Assembly: GCA_903822435.1 (NCBI GenBank) | Contig: CAIJPE010000241.1 | Span: 1 to 64,000, forward strand | DNA from: an uncultured beta proteobacterium | GTDB taxonomy: Bacteria > Pseudomonadota > Gammaproteobacteria > Burkholderiales > Burkholderiaceae_C | DNA: 64,000 bases | Direction of reading: 5' to 3' | Shown here: in pieces, positions 7,223 through 15,055 of the stretch | How positions within the stretch are numbered: the first letter of the stretch is position 1 | Layout: each line of letters starts with the position of its first letter | Program-made: the position numbers and the translations under genes | Notes under the pieces: model-generated | What the model was told of the DNA's origin: nothing | Seen by the model: the letters and a program-made list of their open reading frames with translations, nothing else | The model's database searches: none

Positions 7223-9181
7223 CTAGCGCTCCTTGACGTTGTAGGGCGCGGACAGGCGGGCCAGCAGCGCGGTGGCGAAGTCCTGCACCTCGGCCGGACC
7301 GGTGAGCCCGGGCGCCAGCACCACGAACTCATCGCCACCGAAGCGGGCCACCAGCCAATCACCGGGCTCCGGCCCCGACGCCTCGTCCACCGCCTCGCGC
7401 ATGCGGACCGCCACGGCCCGCAGCAGCTCGTCGCCGGCATCGTGGCCCAGCGTGTCGTTGACCAGCTTGAAGCGATCGAAATCGAGGAACATCACGGCAA
7501 AGCCGAAGTCCGGCTCGAAGCGGGAACGCTCGGCCATCGCCTCCAGGCTCAGCATGAGTCGGCCCCGGTTGGGCAGGCCCGTGAGGCGGTCCTCGGTGGC
7601 GGCGGCCAGCAGCCGGCTCTCGACCGCGCGCTGGCGCGTCACGTCCTGCACGCTCAGCCACAGGAATTCCGCGTTGTCGGGGTCGGTCAGCCGAACGCCG
7701 TTGAACACCAGGCGGATGATCTTGCCGGACTTGTGGATGTAGTCGCTCTCCACGGGCCCGAAATGTCCTGCCGTCCGGACCTGCTCGGCCCAGCTGTCGC
7801 GCTGTGCCAGCATGGATTCGGGGAAGCGCTCGCGGCTGTTGCCGTGGATGAGTTCGTCGGTGCTGTAGCCGGTCATCCGCACCAGCGCTTCGTTGGCCGT
7901 GACCACGGCCTGGCGCGACAAATCGATCAGCTGCAGGCCCAGCGGGGAGCGCTCGAAGAGCGCCCGCATCAGGTCGTGATGCCGGGCTTGCGTGGCTTCG
8001 GACTGCTTGCGTTCGGAGATGTCTTCGTGCGTGCCCAGGCACCACTGAGGCTGGCCGCCGGGCAGCCGGCTGGACAACTGTCCCCGCGCATGCACCCATC
8101 GCCAGCCACCCGTGCGGTGGCGCATGCGGAACTCGACGTCGTAGTGGTCGGCTTCCCCGCTGAAATGGGCTCTCAATCGATCCTCGCAGCGCACCAGGTC
8201 CTCGGGATGCACGCGGCCCGCCCAGGTCTGCAAGCCGATCGGATGCAACTCGGCCAGCGTGTGGCCGAGGATCTCGGCCCATCGCTCGTCCACCCGCACC
8301 TCGCCGGTGGCCACGTTCCATTCCCACGTGCCGGTGCGGGAGCCGGTGAGCAAGGCTTGCAGGCGTTGCCACTGTTCGGCGCGCGACCGCTCAAGTTCCT
8401 GCACGGCGCTCACGTCGACGAAGCTGGCCACCACCCAGGGCGCGGCCGAGGCCCGGGGCAGGGCCGCGGTGTTGACCATCAGCCACCGGCGCTCGCCGGC
8501 GGGCAGGGCAATGCCCATGACGACGTTGTGTTGCGGCTCGCCGCTGCGCAAGGTCAGCATGGCCGGGTGGCTTTCGCCGGGCAGGTCGCGCCCCTGCTGA
8601 TCCAGCGCGCGCCAGCGCGGGTCGATCGAGCGCAGGCCCATCAGCTGGTCCCGTGTCAGGCCCAGCAACGATTCGGCGGCCGGGTTGCAATCCACGACCA
8701 CGCCGCACTCGTCCTGCACCACGATGCCTGCGGCCGTGGTGTCGACCACGGCCCGCAGCACTTGCGTGGGCAGTTGGCGGAAGGTCAGGTCGACCTCGAT
8801 GGCGAAGTAGCCCGCCGGCGGCTGGCCTTCCGGGCCGAAGGGCTGGATGTCCAGGTCCAGCCAGTAGTGCGTGCCGTCGCGGTGCCGGTTGAGGATGACT
8901 TCGCGGCAAGGCTGCCCCGCGTTGAGCCGTTCGCGCAGCCGCTGGATGGTCTCCGGGTTCGTGGATGCGCACTGGAGGACCGAGCCGGGGCTGCGGCCCA
9001 GCACCTCGTCCAGCGCATAGCCCGAGATCTGCGTGAAGGCCGGGTTGATCCAGCTGATGCGGCGCCGGGCGTCGGTGACCACCACGCCGTGCCGGGTGTT
9101 GAGCAGCAGCTTGCTCAGCAGGGCATCGGGCAGCTGATGCGCCTGCTGCAGTGCGTTCAGGATCGGATCGGCCGCACTCAT
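7223..9181 (-). CDS. PAS-domain diguanylate cyclase portion (upstream half of a split gene)
   Basis: A 652-residue product. From the N-terminus it has four PAS/PAC modules, roughly residues 25-140 (NTRHGVVVTDARRRISWINP), 145-260, 270-390 (PAS_3 type, TGTWEWNV) and 400-520 (SPLGLQLIDL). A GGDEF domain follows from about 530 (DRLTGLPNRGRLM). The active-site RFGGDEF lies near residue 615; the usual RxxD inhibitory site before it is not present. The product ends at a TAG before the GGDEF fold is complete, so cyclase activity of this fragment alone is doubtful. It starts 44 bases downstream of the HDOD gene, probably in the same transcript. No membrane segments are seen, so it is a cytoplasmic sensor. 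Confidence 0.8.
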   Translation of the reverse strand: MSAADPILNALQQAHQLPDALLSKLLLNTRHGVVVTDARRRISWINPAFTQISGYALDEVLGRSPGSVLQCASTNPETIQRLRERLNAGQPCREVILNRHRDGTHYWLDLDIQPFGPEGQPPAGYFAIEVDLTFRQLPTQVLRAVVDTTAAGIVVQDECGVVVDCNPAAESLLGLTRDQLMGLRSIDPRWRALDQQGRDLPGESHPAMLTLRSGEPQHNVVMGIALPAGERRWLMVNTAALPRASAAPWVVASFVDVSAVQELERSRAEQWQRLQALLTGSRTGTWEWNVATGEVRVDERWAEILGHTLAELHPIGLQTWAGRVHPEDLVRCEDRLRAHFSGEADHYDVEFRMRHRTGGWRWVHARGQLSSRLPGGQPQWCLGTHEDISERKQSEATQARHHDLMRALFERSPLGLQLIDLSRQAVVTANEALVRMTGYSTDELIHGNSRERFPESMLAQRDSWAEQVRTAGHFGPVESDYIHKSGKIIRLVFNGVRLTDPDNAEFLWLSVQDVTRQRAVESRLLAAATEDRLTGLPNRGRLMLSLEAMAERSRFEPDFGFAVMFLDFDRFKLVNDTLGHDAGDELLRAVAVRMREAVDEASGPEPGDWLVARFGGDEFVVLAPGLTGPAEVQDFATALLARLSAPYNVKER

Positions 9182-9225
9182 GGCGTCAAGGCTCGCGGTG
9201 CGGGGCGGCGGTCCATTCGCCAGGG

Positions 9226-10098
9226 TCAGAGCGCCTGCGCCAGGGCCAGCATGTGGGCTGGCAGGCCGGCGATCACGTCGTCGACATCGCTTGCGCCCAG
9301 GCCCAGGGCCTGCAAGGTGGCGTGCTCGGGCGGCTGCGCGCAGACGGGCCACAGCCCGAACTCGGCCCGGCTGGCGGCGTGGTCTGCCAGGCGCAGGATG
9401 CAGGGCAGTGCGGCCAGATCGGTGACCGGGCCCTGCGCGGACGGGTTGTGGTGGTCGGCCAGCGCCTGGGCCAGCCAGGCGGGCAGCGACCAGGCCTGCA
9501 CCAGGGTGTTCGCGGCTTGCTCGTGGGTGCAGCCGAAGTGCGCTCTCTCGGCTGCCACCGCAGCGGTGCTGTCCAGACCCGTGGCGGGTGACCACGTGCT
9601 CATCGCCGCGGGATCGAGCTTGACGAGCATCAGCATGCCGATGTCGTGCAGCAGGCCGGCCATGAACGCCTCGCTGTCGACGCCGGCTCCGGCCGCGCGT
9701 GAAAACTGCTGCGCAGCCGCTGCGACGGCCAGGCTGTGGCGCCGGAAGGCTTCCGGATCGTAGGCCTGGCCCATGCGCGGTGGCGCCAGCCGGTCCAGGC
9801 AACCCGCTGCGGCGATGCCCCGGATGGCCGACAGACCCAGCAGCTGCACGGCGCGCTCGACGGTGCCCACGCTGCCCGACAGCCGATAGTAGGGCGAATT
9901 GGCGACCTTCAGCACCCGGGCGGCGAGGGCGGGCTCGCCGTTCAGGCAGCTCAGAACGCGCTCGATCGCAACGTCCGGGTCGTAGAGCAGGGCCAGCAGC
10001 CGGGAGGCGCCGGCACCGCCGGCCGTTCCCAGCGCCTTGGCGGCAGCCTGCAATTCCTGGCTGCGGTCGGCGCGGGTCGTGTCGGCAGTGGCGGTCAT
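9226..10098 (-). CDS. HDOD-domain signalling protein
   Basis: A 290-residue protein dominated by an HDOD domain. LLALLYDPDVAIERVLSCL, ARVLKVANSPYY and AVQLLGLSAIRGI are the family blocks, and LLHDIGMLML carries the HD-like segment. HDOD proteins are regulatory relatives of HD phosphohydrolases and often work with c-di-GMP or chemotaxis proteins. The ATG at 10098 is chosen because it begins the alignable region; the frame is open upstream to 10224 but without family similarity. It precedes the PAS-GGDEF gene by 44 bases, which suggests a joint role in c-di-GMP signalling. Confidence 0.88.
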   Translation of the reverse strand: MTATADTTRADRSQELQAAAKALGTAGGAGASRLLALLYDPDVAIERVLSCLNGEPALAARVLKVANSPYYRLSGSVGTVERAVQLLGLSAIRGIAAAGCLDRLAPPRMGQAYDPEAFRRHSLAVAAAAQQFSRAAGAGVDSEAFMAGLLHDIGMLMLVKLDPAAMSTWSPATGLDSTAAVAAERAHFGCTHEQAANTLVQAWSLPAWLAQALADHHNPSAQGPVTDLAALPCILRLADHAASRAEFGLWPVCAQPPEHATLQALGLGASDVDDVIAGLPAHMLALAQAL

Positions 10099-10236
10099 GT
10101 CGTGGTCGGGTCCGGTTGGGGCCTGTCCGGCGCCCGCGCATGCAGGCGTCGTACTGCACCGACTCAAAGTGTCGGACCAATCCGCGTTCGCATGCCGCAG
10201 AAAAGCGCCACTAGTTGGCGGCACTTCATCGACTGT

Positions 10237-10749
10237 TCACAGACCCCGCAGCAGATCGAGATAGGCCACCGCGATGCGCGGCGCCTGGGCCAGCCCCAGC
10301 GATTGCATCAGCGCTTCGGCGGTGGCGCTGCCCGCGGCGTCGCTCTGACCCGGCTGCAGCACCACTTCGAGCTCGATGAAGTCCCCCAGGCCCTCCACCC
10401 GGTCCAGGTGGATGCGCGTGGCTCCGGCCAGCAGCAGCCAGCGCTGCTTGCGCACGCGGCCCTGCTGGCCGCAGGCGCGCGTCAGCGCTTCGCGCAGGGC
10501 AGCGGGATCGGTCACGGGCACGCGCACGTAGTCGCTGGCCCGGGCTTGCAGGCCGTCTGCTCGGTGATAGTGGATCAGCTCGGCGCTGCCATCGGCGAAC
10601 TCGCGCAGCTTGAGCCGCCCGCTGGGCACGCGGAAGAACGTGTCGTCCTGGTCGATCCGCTCGGGCGGGCCCTCGGCCAGTGCCTGCGCGCGCGGCAGCA
10701 GCGCTTCCACCGACGGGAGGCGGGCCTTGATCTCGATGTTGCGTGCCAT
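10237..10749 (-). CDS. CYTH-domain protein (class IV adenylate cyclase / triphosphatase-like)
   Basis: A 170-residue protein beginning MARNIEIKARL, which matches the N-terminal strand of CYTH proteins (the ExExK-type charged motif appears here as EIK). Further charged tunnel strands are visible as GRLKLREF, AELIHYHR, QRWLLLAGATRIHLD and DFIELEVVL. CYTH enzymes bind organic triphosphates with divalent metals and act as class IV adenylate cyclases or tripolyphosphate/thiamine-triphosphate hydrolases. The substrate cannot be assigned. It follows the DsbA-like gene by seven bases, so it is probably the last gene of the 13657-10237 operon. Confidence 0.82.
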   Translation of the reverse strand: MARNIEIKARLPSVEALLPRAQALAEGPPERIDQDDTFFRVPSGRLKLREFADGSAELIHYHRADGLQARASDYVRVPVTDPAALREALTRACGQQGRVRKQRWLLLAGATRIHLDRVEGLGDFIELEVVLQPGQSDAAGSATAEALMQSLGLAQAPRIAVAYLDLLRGL

Positions 10750-10756
10750 GCCCAGA

Positions 10757-11392
10757 TCAGCCCTGCGCGGCGATCTGCCGCAGGGCCTGCTCGAAGATCT
10801 CGGGCGGCTGCCCGCCCGAGATCAGGTGCCGCTCGTCGATGACGATGGCAGGCACCGAATGGATGCCCGCGTCCTGCCAGTAGCGTTCGGCCGTGCGCAC
10901 CTCGGCGGCATAGGCGCCGCTGCGGATCACCTCGCGGGCCTCGGCGGCATCCAGCCCGGCCTGCACCGCCAGTTCTTCGAGCACCTGCGGATCGGCCGGG
11001 TTGCGGGCCTGCCCGTGGTAGGCGCCCAGCAGCCCGTGCTTGAGGGCGCGCTGCCGGGCGGCGCCCTGCAGGCCGGCCCAGTGCAGCAGCCGGTGGGCGT
11101 CGAAGGTGTTCCACACGTGGGGTCGGTCGCCGAAGGCAAAGCCCACGGCGGCGCCACGTTCGCGGATATTGCGGCGGTTGGCGGCCAGCTGTTCGGCGCT
11201 CATGCCGTACTTGGCCTGCAGGTATTCGGCGGCGTCTGCGCCTTCCGCCGGCATGGTGGGGTTGAGTTCGAAGGGCTGGAAGTGCAGTTCAACGGGGATG
11301 TCGCTGCCGATGCGCTCGAGCGCGCGTTCCAGGGCGTTCAAGCCCACGGCGCACCAGGGGCAGGCGACGTCAGAGACGAAATCGATCTTCAT
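10757..11392 (-). CDS. DsbA-family oxidoreductase, FrnE type
   Basis: A 211-residue thioredoxin-fold protein without signal peptide. The redox motif CPWC is at residues 11-14 (DVACPWCAVG), and the insertion domain carries LNPTMPAEG and WNTFDAHRL. The C-terminal VPAIVID contains the cis-proline loop. These are hallmarks of the cytoplasmic FrnE/polyketide-type DsbA family. It is 42 bases downstream of the DppC-type permease and seven bases upstream of the CYTH gene. The physiological substrate is unknown. Confidence 0.9.
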   Translation of the reverse strand: MKIDFVSDVACPWCAVGLNALERALERIGSDIPVELHFQPFELNPTMPAEGADAAEYLQAKYGMSAEQLAANRRNIRERGAAVGFAFGDRPHVWNTFDAHRLLHWAGLQGAARQRALKHGLLGAYHGQARNPADPQVLEELAVQAGLDAAEAREVIRSGAYAAEVRTAERYWQDAGIHSVPAIVIDERHLISGGQPPEIFEQALRQIAAQG

Positions 11393-11434
11393 GCAGGTTC
11401 CTCGAGGTCCGGTTCGGAGGGTTCTTGAAGGGAT

Positions 11435-12259
11435 TCAGGGTGAGCGCGCCAGCCGGGGGTCCAGCCAGTCGCGCAGGCCGTCGCCCACGAGATTCAGGCC
11501 CAGCACGCTCAACATGATGGCAAGGCCTGGGTACAGTGCCAGCATCGGGGCCTGGAACATCAGCGTCTGCGCATCGCTCAGCATGCGCCCCCAACTGGGT
11601 TGCGGGGGCTGCGTGCCCAGGCCGATGTAGGACAGCGCAGCCTCGGCCAGGATGGCCGTGGCGAACGAGATGCTGGCCTGCACGATCAGGGCTGCGGCGA
11701 TGTTGGGCAGCACGTGCTGCAGCGTGATGGCCACCGGCCCCAGGCCCGCGGCCCGGGCCGCGGTCACGTATTCGCGCGACCAGACCGCCGCGGCCGCCGT
11801 GCGCGTGATGCGGGCGAAAACCGGCACGTTGAACAGGCCGATGGCCAGCACGCTCATCCACAGGCCCGGCCCGTAGACGGCGCTGAGCATGATGGCTGTC
11901 AGCAACGCCGGGAACGCAAAGCCCACGTCGCAGGCGCGCATGGCCAGCTCGTCGAACCAGGCACCCGCCGCAGCCGCGGCGCAACCCAGCGCCACGCCGG
12001 CCAGCAGGCCCAGGCCCACGGCCACGGCGCCCACCGCCAGGCTGTTGCGTGAGCCCACGAGCAGCAGGCTGGCGACGTCGCGGCCCAGGCCGTCGGTGCC
12101 GAGCCAGTGGGCGGCACTGGGCGCCGCCAGCTTCGCCGCCACGTCGATGTCGGCCGTGGGATAGGGCTGCCAGACCAGCGAGAGCAGCGCCGCAGCCACC
12201 AACATCAGGCACAGCACGGCGCCGGTGGCCAGGCTCGCGTGTCGGAAGGCGCGGGCCAT
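11435..12259 (-). CDS. ABC transporter permease, DppC/OppC type
   Basis: A 274-residue inner-membrane permease. An N-terminal transmembrane helix (about 10-31) is followed by the periplasmic motif HWLGTDGLGRDVASL characteristic of DppC proteins, then about five more helices. The EAA loop appears as EYVTAARAAGLGPVAITLQH, which contacts the ATPase. The C-terminal LNLVGDGLRDWLDPRL is also a DppC hallmark. Six bases separate it from the DppB-type gene upstream. No binding protein or ATPase gene is next to it; the matching subunits are probably those at 786-4192. Confidence 0.92.
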   Translation of the reverse strand: MARAFRHASLATGAVLCLMLVAAALLSLVWQPYPTADIDVAAKLAAPSAAHWLGTDGLGRDVASLLLVGSRNSLAVGAVAVGLGLLAGVALGCAAAAAGAWFDELAMRACDVGFAFPALLTAIMLSAVYGPGLWMSVLAIGLFNVPVFARITRTAAAAVWSREYVTAARAAGLGPVAITLQHVLPNIAAALIVQASISFATAILAEAALSYIGLGTQPPQPSWGRMLSDAQTLMFQAPMLALYPGLAIMLSVLGLNLVGDGLRDWLDPRLARSP

Positions 12260-12265
12260 CGGCGC

Positions 12266-13222
12266 TCAGGCCTGCCCCAGGCGGGGGTCGATGCGCGCCA
12301 GCAGCAGATCCACGGCCAGGTTCACGCCCACCACCACCGCCACCAGCAGCATGACGACGTCGCGCACCACCACCAGGTCGCGGTTGCTGATCGCCTGGAA
12401 CACCAGGCGCCCCAGCCCCGGCAGCACGAAGACGTTCTCCACCACGATGGTGCCGGTGATCAGGTTTGCAAACTGCAGGCCGGCCACCGTGAGCACCGGC
12501 AGCAAGGCATTGCGCAGGACATGCCGCCACAGCGTCTGGCGCCGGCTCAGCCCTTTGGCCCGTGCGGTGCGCACGAAGTCCTCGCGCATCACTTCCAGCA
12601 CGGCCGAGCGCGTCACGCGGGCCAGGATGGCGGCCTGCACCGCGGCCAGCGCCACGGCCGGCAGTGCCAGTGCGGCCAGCCCCGGCAACAGGCCGCCGCC
12701 GTCGTCGGCCGACCAGCCCGGGAATCCCCCGGCCGGCACCCACTGCAGGCGCACCGCGAAGACCAGGATCAGCAGGATCGCGAACCAGAAGTTGGGCACG
12801 GCGATGCCGATCTGGCTGGCCGCCATCACCACCACATCGCCCGCCCTGCGCTGCCGCGACGCCGCGTAGACACCCGCCGCCATGGCCAGCAGCGCCGTGA
12901 GGGACATCGCCAGGGCGGCCAGCGGGACGGTCACGGCCAGCCGCTGGCCGATCAGCTCCGCCGTGGGCGTGTCATACGCGATGCTGTGGTCGGTGCGTCC
13001 CTGCAGCAGGCCGCCGACCCAGCGGGCATAGCGCGCCGGCGCCGGTACGTCCAGGCCCAGCTTGCCGCGCAGCGCGGCCACGGCCTCAGGCGTGGCGGTG
13101 GTGCCCAGCATGAGCTCGGCGGCGTTGCCCGGCAGGCTCTCCAGGACGGCGAACACCAGCACAGACGCCGCCGCCATCGTGAGCACGAACGTCGACAGGC
13201 GTCGCAGGAGGAAGGAGCCCAT
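12266..13222 (-). CDS. ABC transporter permease, DppB/OppB type
   Basis: A 318-residue permease starting MGSFLLRRLSTFVL, the typical DppB N-terminal helix, followed by VLESLPGNAAELMLG and the long periplasmic loop. The EAA motif is DFVRTARAKGLSRRQTLWRH, and the end LLLARIDPRLG is close to the consensus of the family. It lies nine bases downstream of the Lrp-type regulator and six bases upstream of the DppC-type gene, so the three are probably co-transcribed. It should form the channel with the DppC-type protein for import of a peptide-like solute. Confidence 0.93.
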   Translation of the reverse strand: MGSFLLRRLSTFVLTMAAASVLVFAVLESLPGNAAELMLGTTATPEAVAALRGKLGLDVPAPARYARWVGGLLQGRTDHSIAYDTPTAELIGQRLAVTVPLAALAMSLTALLAMAAGVYAASRQRRAGDVVVMAASQIGIAVPNFWFAILLILVFAVRLQWVPAGGFPGWSADDGGGLLPGLAALALPAVALAAVQAAILARVTRSAVLEVMREDFVRTARAKGLSRRQTLWRHVLRNALLPVLTVAGLQFANLITGTIVVENVFVLPGLGRLVFQAISNRDLVVVRDVVMLLVAVVVGVNLAVDLLLARIDPRLGQA

Positions 13223-13231
13223 CGGCGCGGG

Positions 13232-13657
13232 TCAGGACAGCTTGTAGGTCTGCAGGTGGATGCTGGTCTCGGTCGCGCCGATGCCTTTGATCAAACGCAC
13301 CCGCTCCAGCACCTCGGCCAGCTCGCCGAGGTGGGCGGCGCGCAGTTCAGCCAGCAGGTCCCAGCGGCCGTTGGTGTCGTGCAACGCAGCCACCCCGGGC
13401 TCGCCGAGCAGCGTGGCGATGACGGCCCGCGTCTGGTTGCCCTCGATGGCGATGCTGGTCCAGGCGCTGATTTGTTCGGCCTGGGTGTCGGGCCGCAGGC
13501 GCACCGTGTAGCCCACGATGACGCCCTCGTCTTCCAGGCGTTTGATCCGGTTGCTGACCGTACCCCGCGAAACACCCAGCTTGTGCGCCAGCGTCGCCAC
13601 CGTGGCGCGCGCGTCCTGCCGAAGCAGGGCCATCAGCTTCAAGTCGGTGGAGTCCAT
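13232..13657 (-). CDS. Lrp/AsnC-family transcriptional regulator
   Basis: A 141-residue regulator. The N-terminal helix-turn-helix (DSTDLKLMALLRQDARATV, then VSRGTVSNRIKRLE) is followed by the RAM/AsnC effector domain with HDTNGRWDLLAEL near residue 85. The ATG at 13657 is preferred over upstream in-frame starts because it matches the family N-terminus. Lrp-type proteins respond to amino acids and often control adjacent transport genes. Here it is the first gene upstream of the DppB/DppC permease pair, which it may regulate. Confidence 0.9.
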   Translation of the reverse strand: MDSTDLKLMALLRQDARATVATLAHKLGVSRGTVSNRIKRLEDEGVIVGYTVRLRPDTQAEQISAWTSIAIEGNQTRAVIATLLGEPGVAALHDTNGRWDLLAELRAAHLGELAEVLERVRLIKGIGATETSIHLQTYKLS

Positions 13658-13724
13658 GCGGCATTTTGGCGCCGCATGGAGCTCCCCGGGCAATTGCCCG
13701 GTGGCGGGTCGGGGCCCCGGAGGC

Positions 13725-13976
13725 TCAGGCCTGCTCGTGCCGGTCGGCGGCGGCCATCAGGTCGGCGGCGAAGCGCGGGTCGTGGCGGGCATAGCGCTGG
13801 GCGTATTCGCGCACGGCGGCGGCGTCACGGGCGCGCTCGGCTTGCTGCTGGTTGGCAACCCGCGTCTGGCCGCTGCGATGCAGGGCGGACGTCAGGCGGG
13901 TGAACAGGTTGGTGGCCAGGCCCGAAGCGCGGGGAACGGCAACCTTGGCGGGTGTGTAGGCAGAAACGGTGGTCAT
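13725..13976 (-). CDS. small hypothetical protein (83 residues)
   Basis: The frame starts at an ATG preceded by a good GGGAAG ribosome site and encodes 83 residues with no family I recognise. The N-terminus (TTVSAYTPAKVAVP) is followed by a basic, Ala/Arg-rich helical region and a C-terminal block RYARHDPRFAADLMAAADRH. There is no signal peptide or membrane helix. It is divergent from the LysR gene at 14100 over a 123-base, unusually AT-rich intergenic region. That placement suggests it is the LysR target or shares its control. Confidence 0.6.
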   Translation of the reverse strand: MTTVSAYTPAKVAVPRASGLATNLFTRLTSALHRSGQTRVANQQQAERARDAAAVREYAQRYARHDPRFAADLMAAADRHEQA

Positions 13977-14022
13977 GGAACTTCCCTTCGAAGCCGCCGG
14001 ATAGGGCGGGCACGGACCACAT

Positions 14023-14040
14023 ATTGGGGTTACTACCAAT
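14023..14040. promoter_or_regulatory. inverted repeat ATTGG-N8-CCAAT, candidate LysR binding site
   Basis: A perfect 5-bp inverted repeat with an 8-base spacer lies midway between the small minus-strand gene (start 13976) and the LysR gene (start 14100), about 47 and 60 bases from the two starts. Position and partial dyad are typical of LysR-type recognition sites that control divergent genes. The flanking 70 bases are much more AT-rich than the surroundings. Confidence 0.4.
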
Positions 14041-14099
14041 GCCACACAAGTGAATAATGCTCATGTAAGATATTCAAATCGTAAATTTGCTGCACTGCG

Positions 14100-15032
14100 G
14101 TGTCGCTCAACTTCCGCACCCTCGACCTCAATCTGCTGCGCGTCCTGGATGCCGTCATGGCCGAAGGCAGCTTGACGCGGGCCGCCACGGCGCTGTCGAT
14201 GACGCAGCCGGCGGTCAGCCACGCCTTGAAGCGCCTGCGCGAGGCGTTGGGGCAGGAGCTGTTCGTGCGCACCGCGCACGGCATGCGCCCCACGCCGCAG
14301 GCCGAGGTGCTGTGGCCGCAGGTGCGCGAGGCGCTGGCCACCCTGCGCGCGGCACTGGCGCCGGGTGACTTCGACCCGCGACGCGACGCGGTGCAGATGT
14401 GCATTGCCATGGCCGACGCCACGGCGGCGATGCTGGCGCCCGGCCTCGTGGACGGCATCGCCCGCGAGGGGGCGCTGGCCAACCTGCGCGTGTTGCCGCT
14501 GACCACGCGCGACCCGCGCCGCCTGCTGGAGAGCGGCGAGGCCGACCTTGCCGTGGGCTTCTTCCCCGAGGCACTGACGGCCATCGTGGCCCAGGGGCGC
14601 GACAGCCACCTGCTGCATGCCCGCCTGTACGCCACCCGCTACGTATGCGTGATGCGCCGCGGCCACCCGCTGGCCATCGAGCCGCTCACGCTGGACGCCT
14701 ATTGCGAGGCGCACCACCTGCTGGTGAGCTTCTCGGGCCGCCCGCATGGCTACGTCGACCAGGCCCTGGCCGGCCTGGGCCGGCAGCGCCGGGTGGTGTT
14801 GACGGTCAACCAGTTCTTCACGGCCGGGCGCGTGGTGGCAGGGTCCGATTTGCTGACCGTGCTGCCCGAGGGCTTCGTGCCGGCCACCGGCTTCGGCCAG
14901 GAGCTCGTGATCCGCGATTTGCCGCTGGCTCTTCCGCCGGTGTTCGTGGAAATGCTCTGGCACCTGCGCAACGACGGCGCACCGGCCCACCGGTGGCTGC
15001 GTGGACAGGTGCTGGCCGCTGCCGCCCGTTGA
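14100..15032 (+). CDS. LysR-family transcriptional regulator (NodD-like subgroup)
   Basis: A 310-residue regulator read from a GTG at 14100; the only upstream in-frame stop is at 14082, so the start is tightly limited. The N-terminus FRTLDLNLLRVLDAVMAEGS with SMTQPAVSHALKRLRE is the winged helix-turn-helix of the NodD/SyrM-like LysR branch. The effector domain begins near residue 90. It is divergent from the 83-residue gene and convergent with the aminotransferase, 23 bases away. A role in aromatic or amino-acid metabolism would be guesswork. Confidence 0.9.
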   Translation: MSLNFRTLDLNLLRVLDAVMAEGSLTRAATALSMTQPAVSHALKRLREALGQELFVRTAHGMRPTPQAEVLWPQVREALATLRAALAPGDFDPRRDAVQMCIAMADATAAMLAPGLVDGIAREGALANLRVLPLTTRDPRRLLESGEADLAVGFFPEALTAIVAQGRDSHLLHARLYATRYVCVMRRGHPLAIEPLTLDAYCEAHHLLVSFSGRPHGYVDQALAGLGRQRRVVLTVNQFFTAGRVVAGSDLLTVLPEGFVPATGFGQELVIRDLPLALPPVFVEMLWHLRNDGAPAHRWLRGQVLAAAAR

Positions 15033-15055
15033 AGAAGCGGGCCGCGGCCTTGGGC

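Larger units (their letters stand above)
6275..9181 (-). pseudogene. PAS-PAS-PAS-PAS-GGDEF-EAL gene interrupted by an in-frame TAG
   Basis: Read as one unit from ATG 9181 to the stop at 6275, this is a 969-codon gene for a four-PAS, GGDEF and EAL protein. A single TAG at 7223-7225 (codon 653) falls inside the GGDEF domain, between the GGDEF motif and the conserved terminal DADTAMYEAK helix. The frame is unchanged on both sides, and the residues around the stop (NVKER before, IHSGASIGVA after) read as a continuous conserved strand. A TGG or CAG codon differing by one base would restore it. Possible explanations are a recent nonsense mutation, a sequencing error or stop readthrough. Confidence 0.75.

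Noticed and set aside
6260..9763. A 1167-codon plus-strand open frame.
   Set aside because: It is antisense to the PAS-GGDEF-EAL gene and to HDOD; low-complexity His/Gly/Arg composition and no domain.
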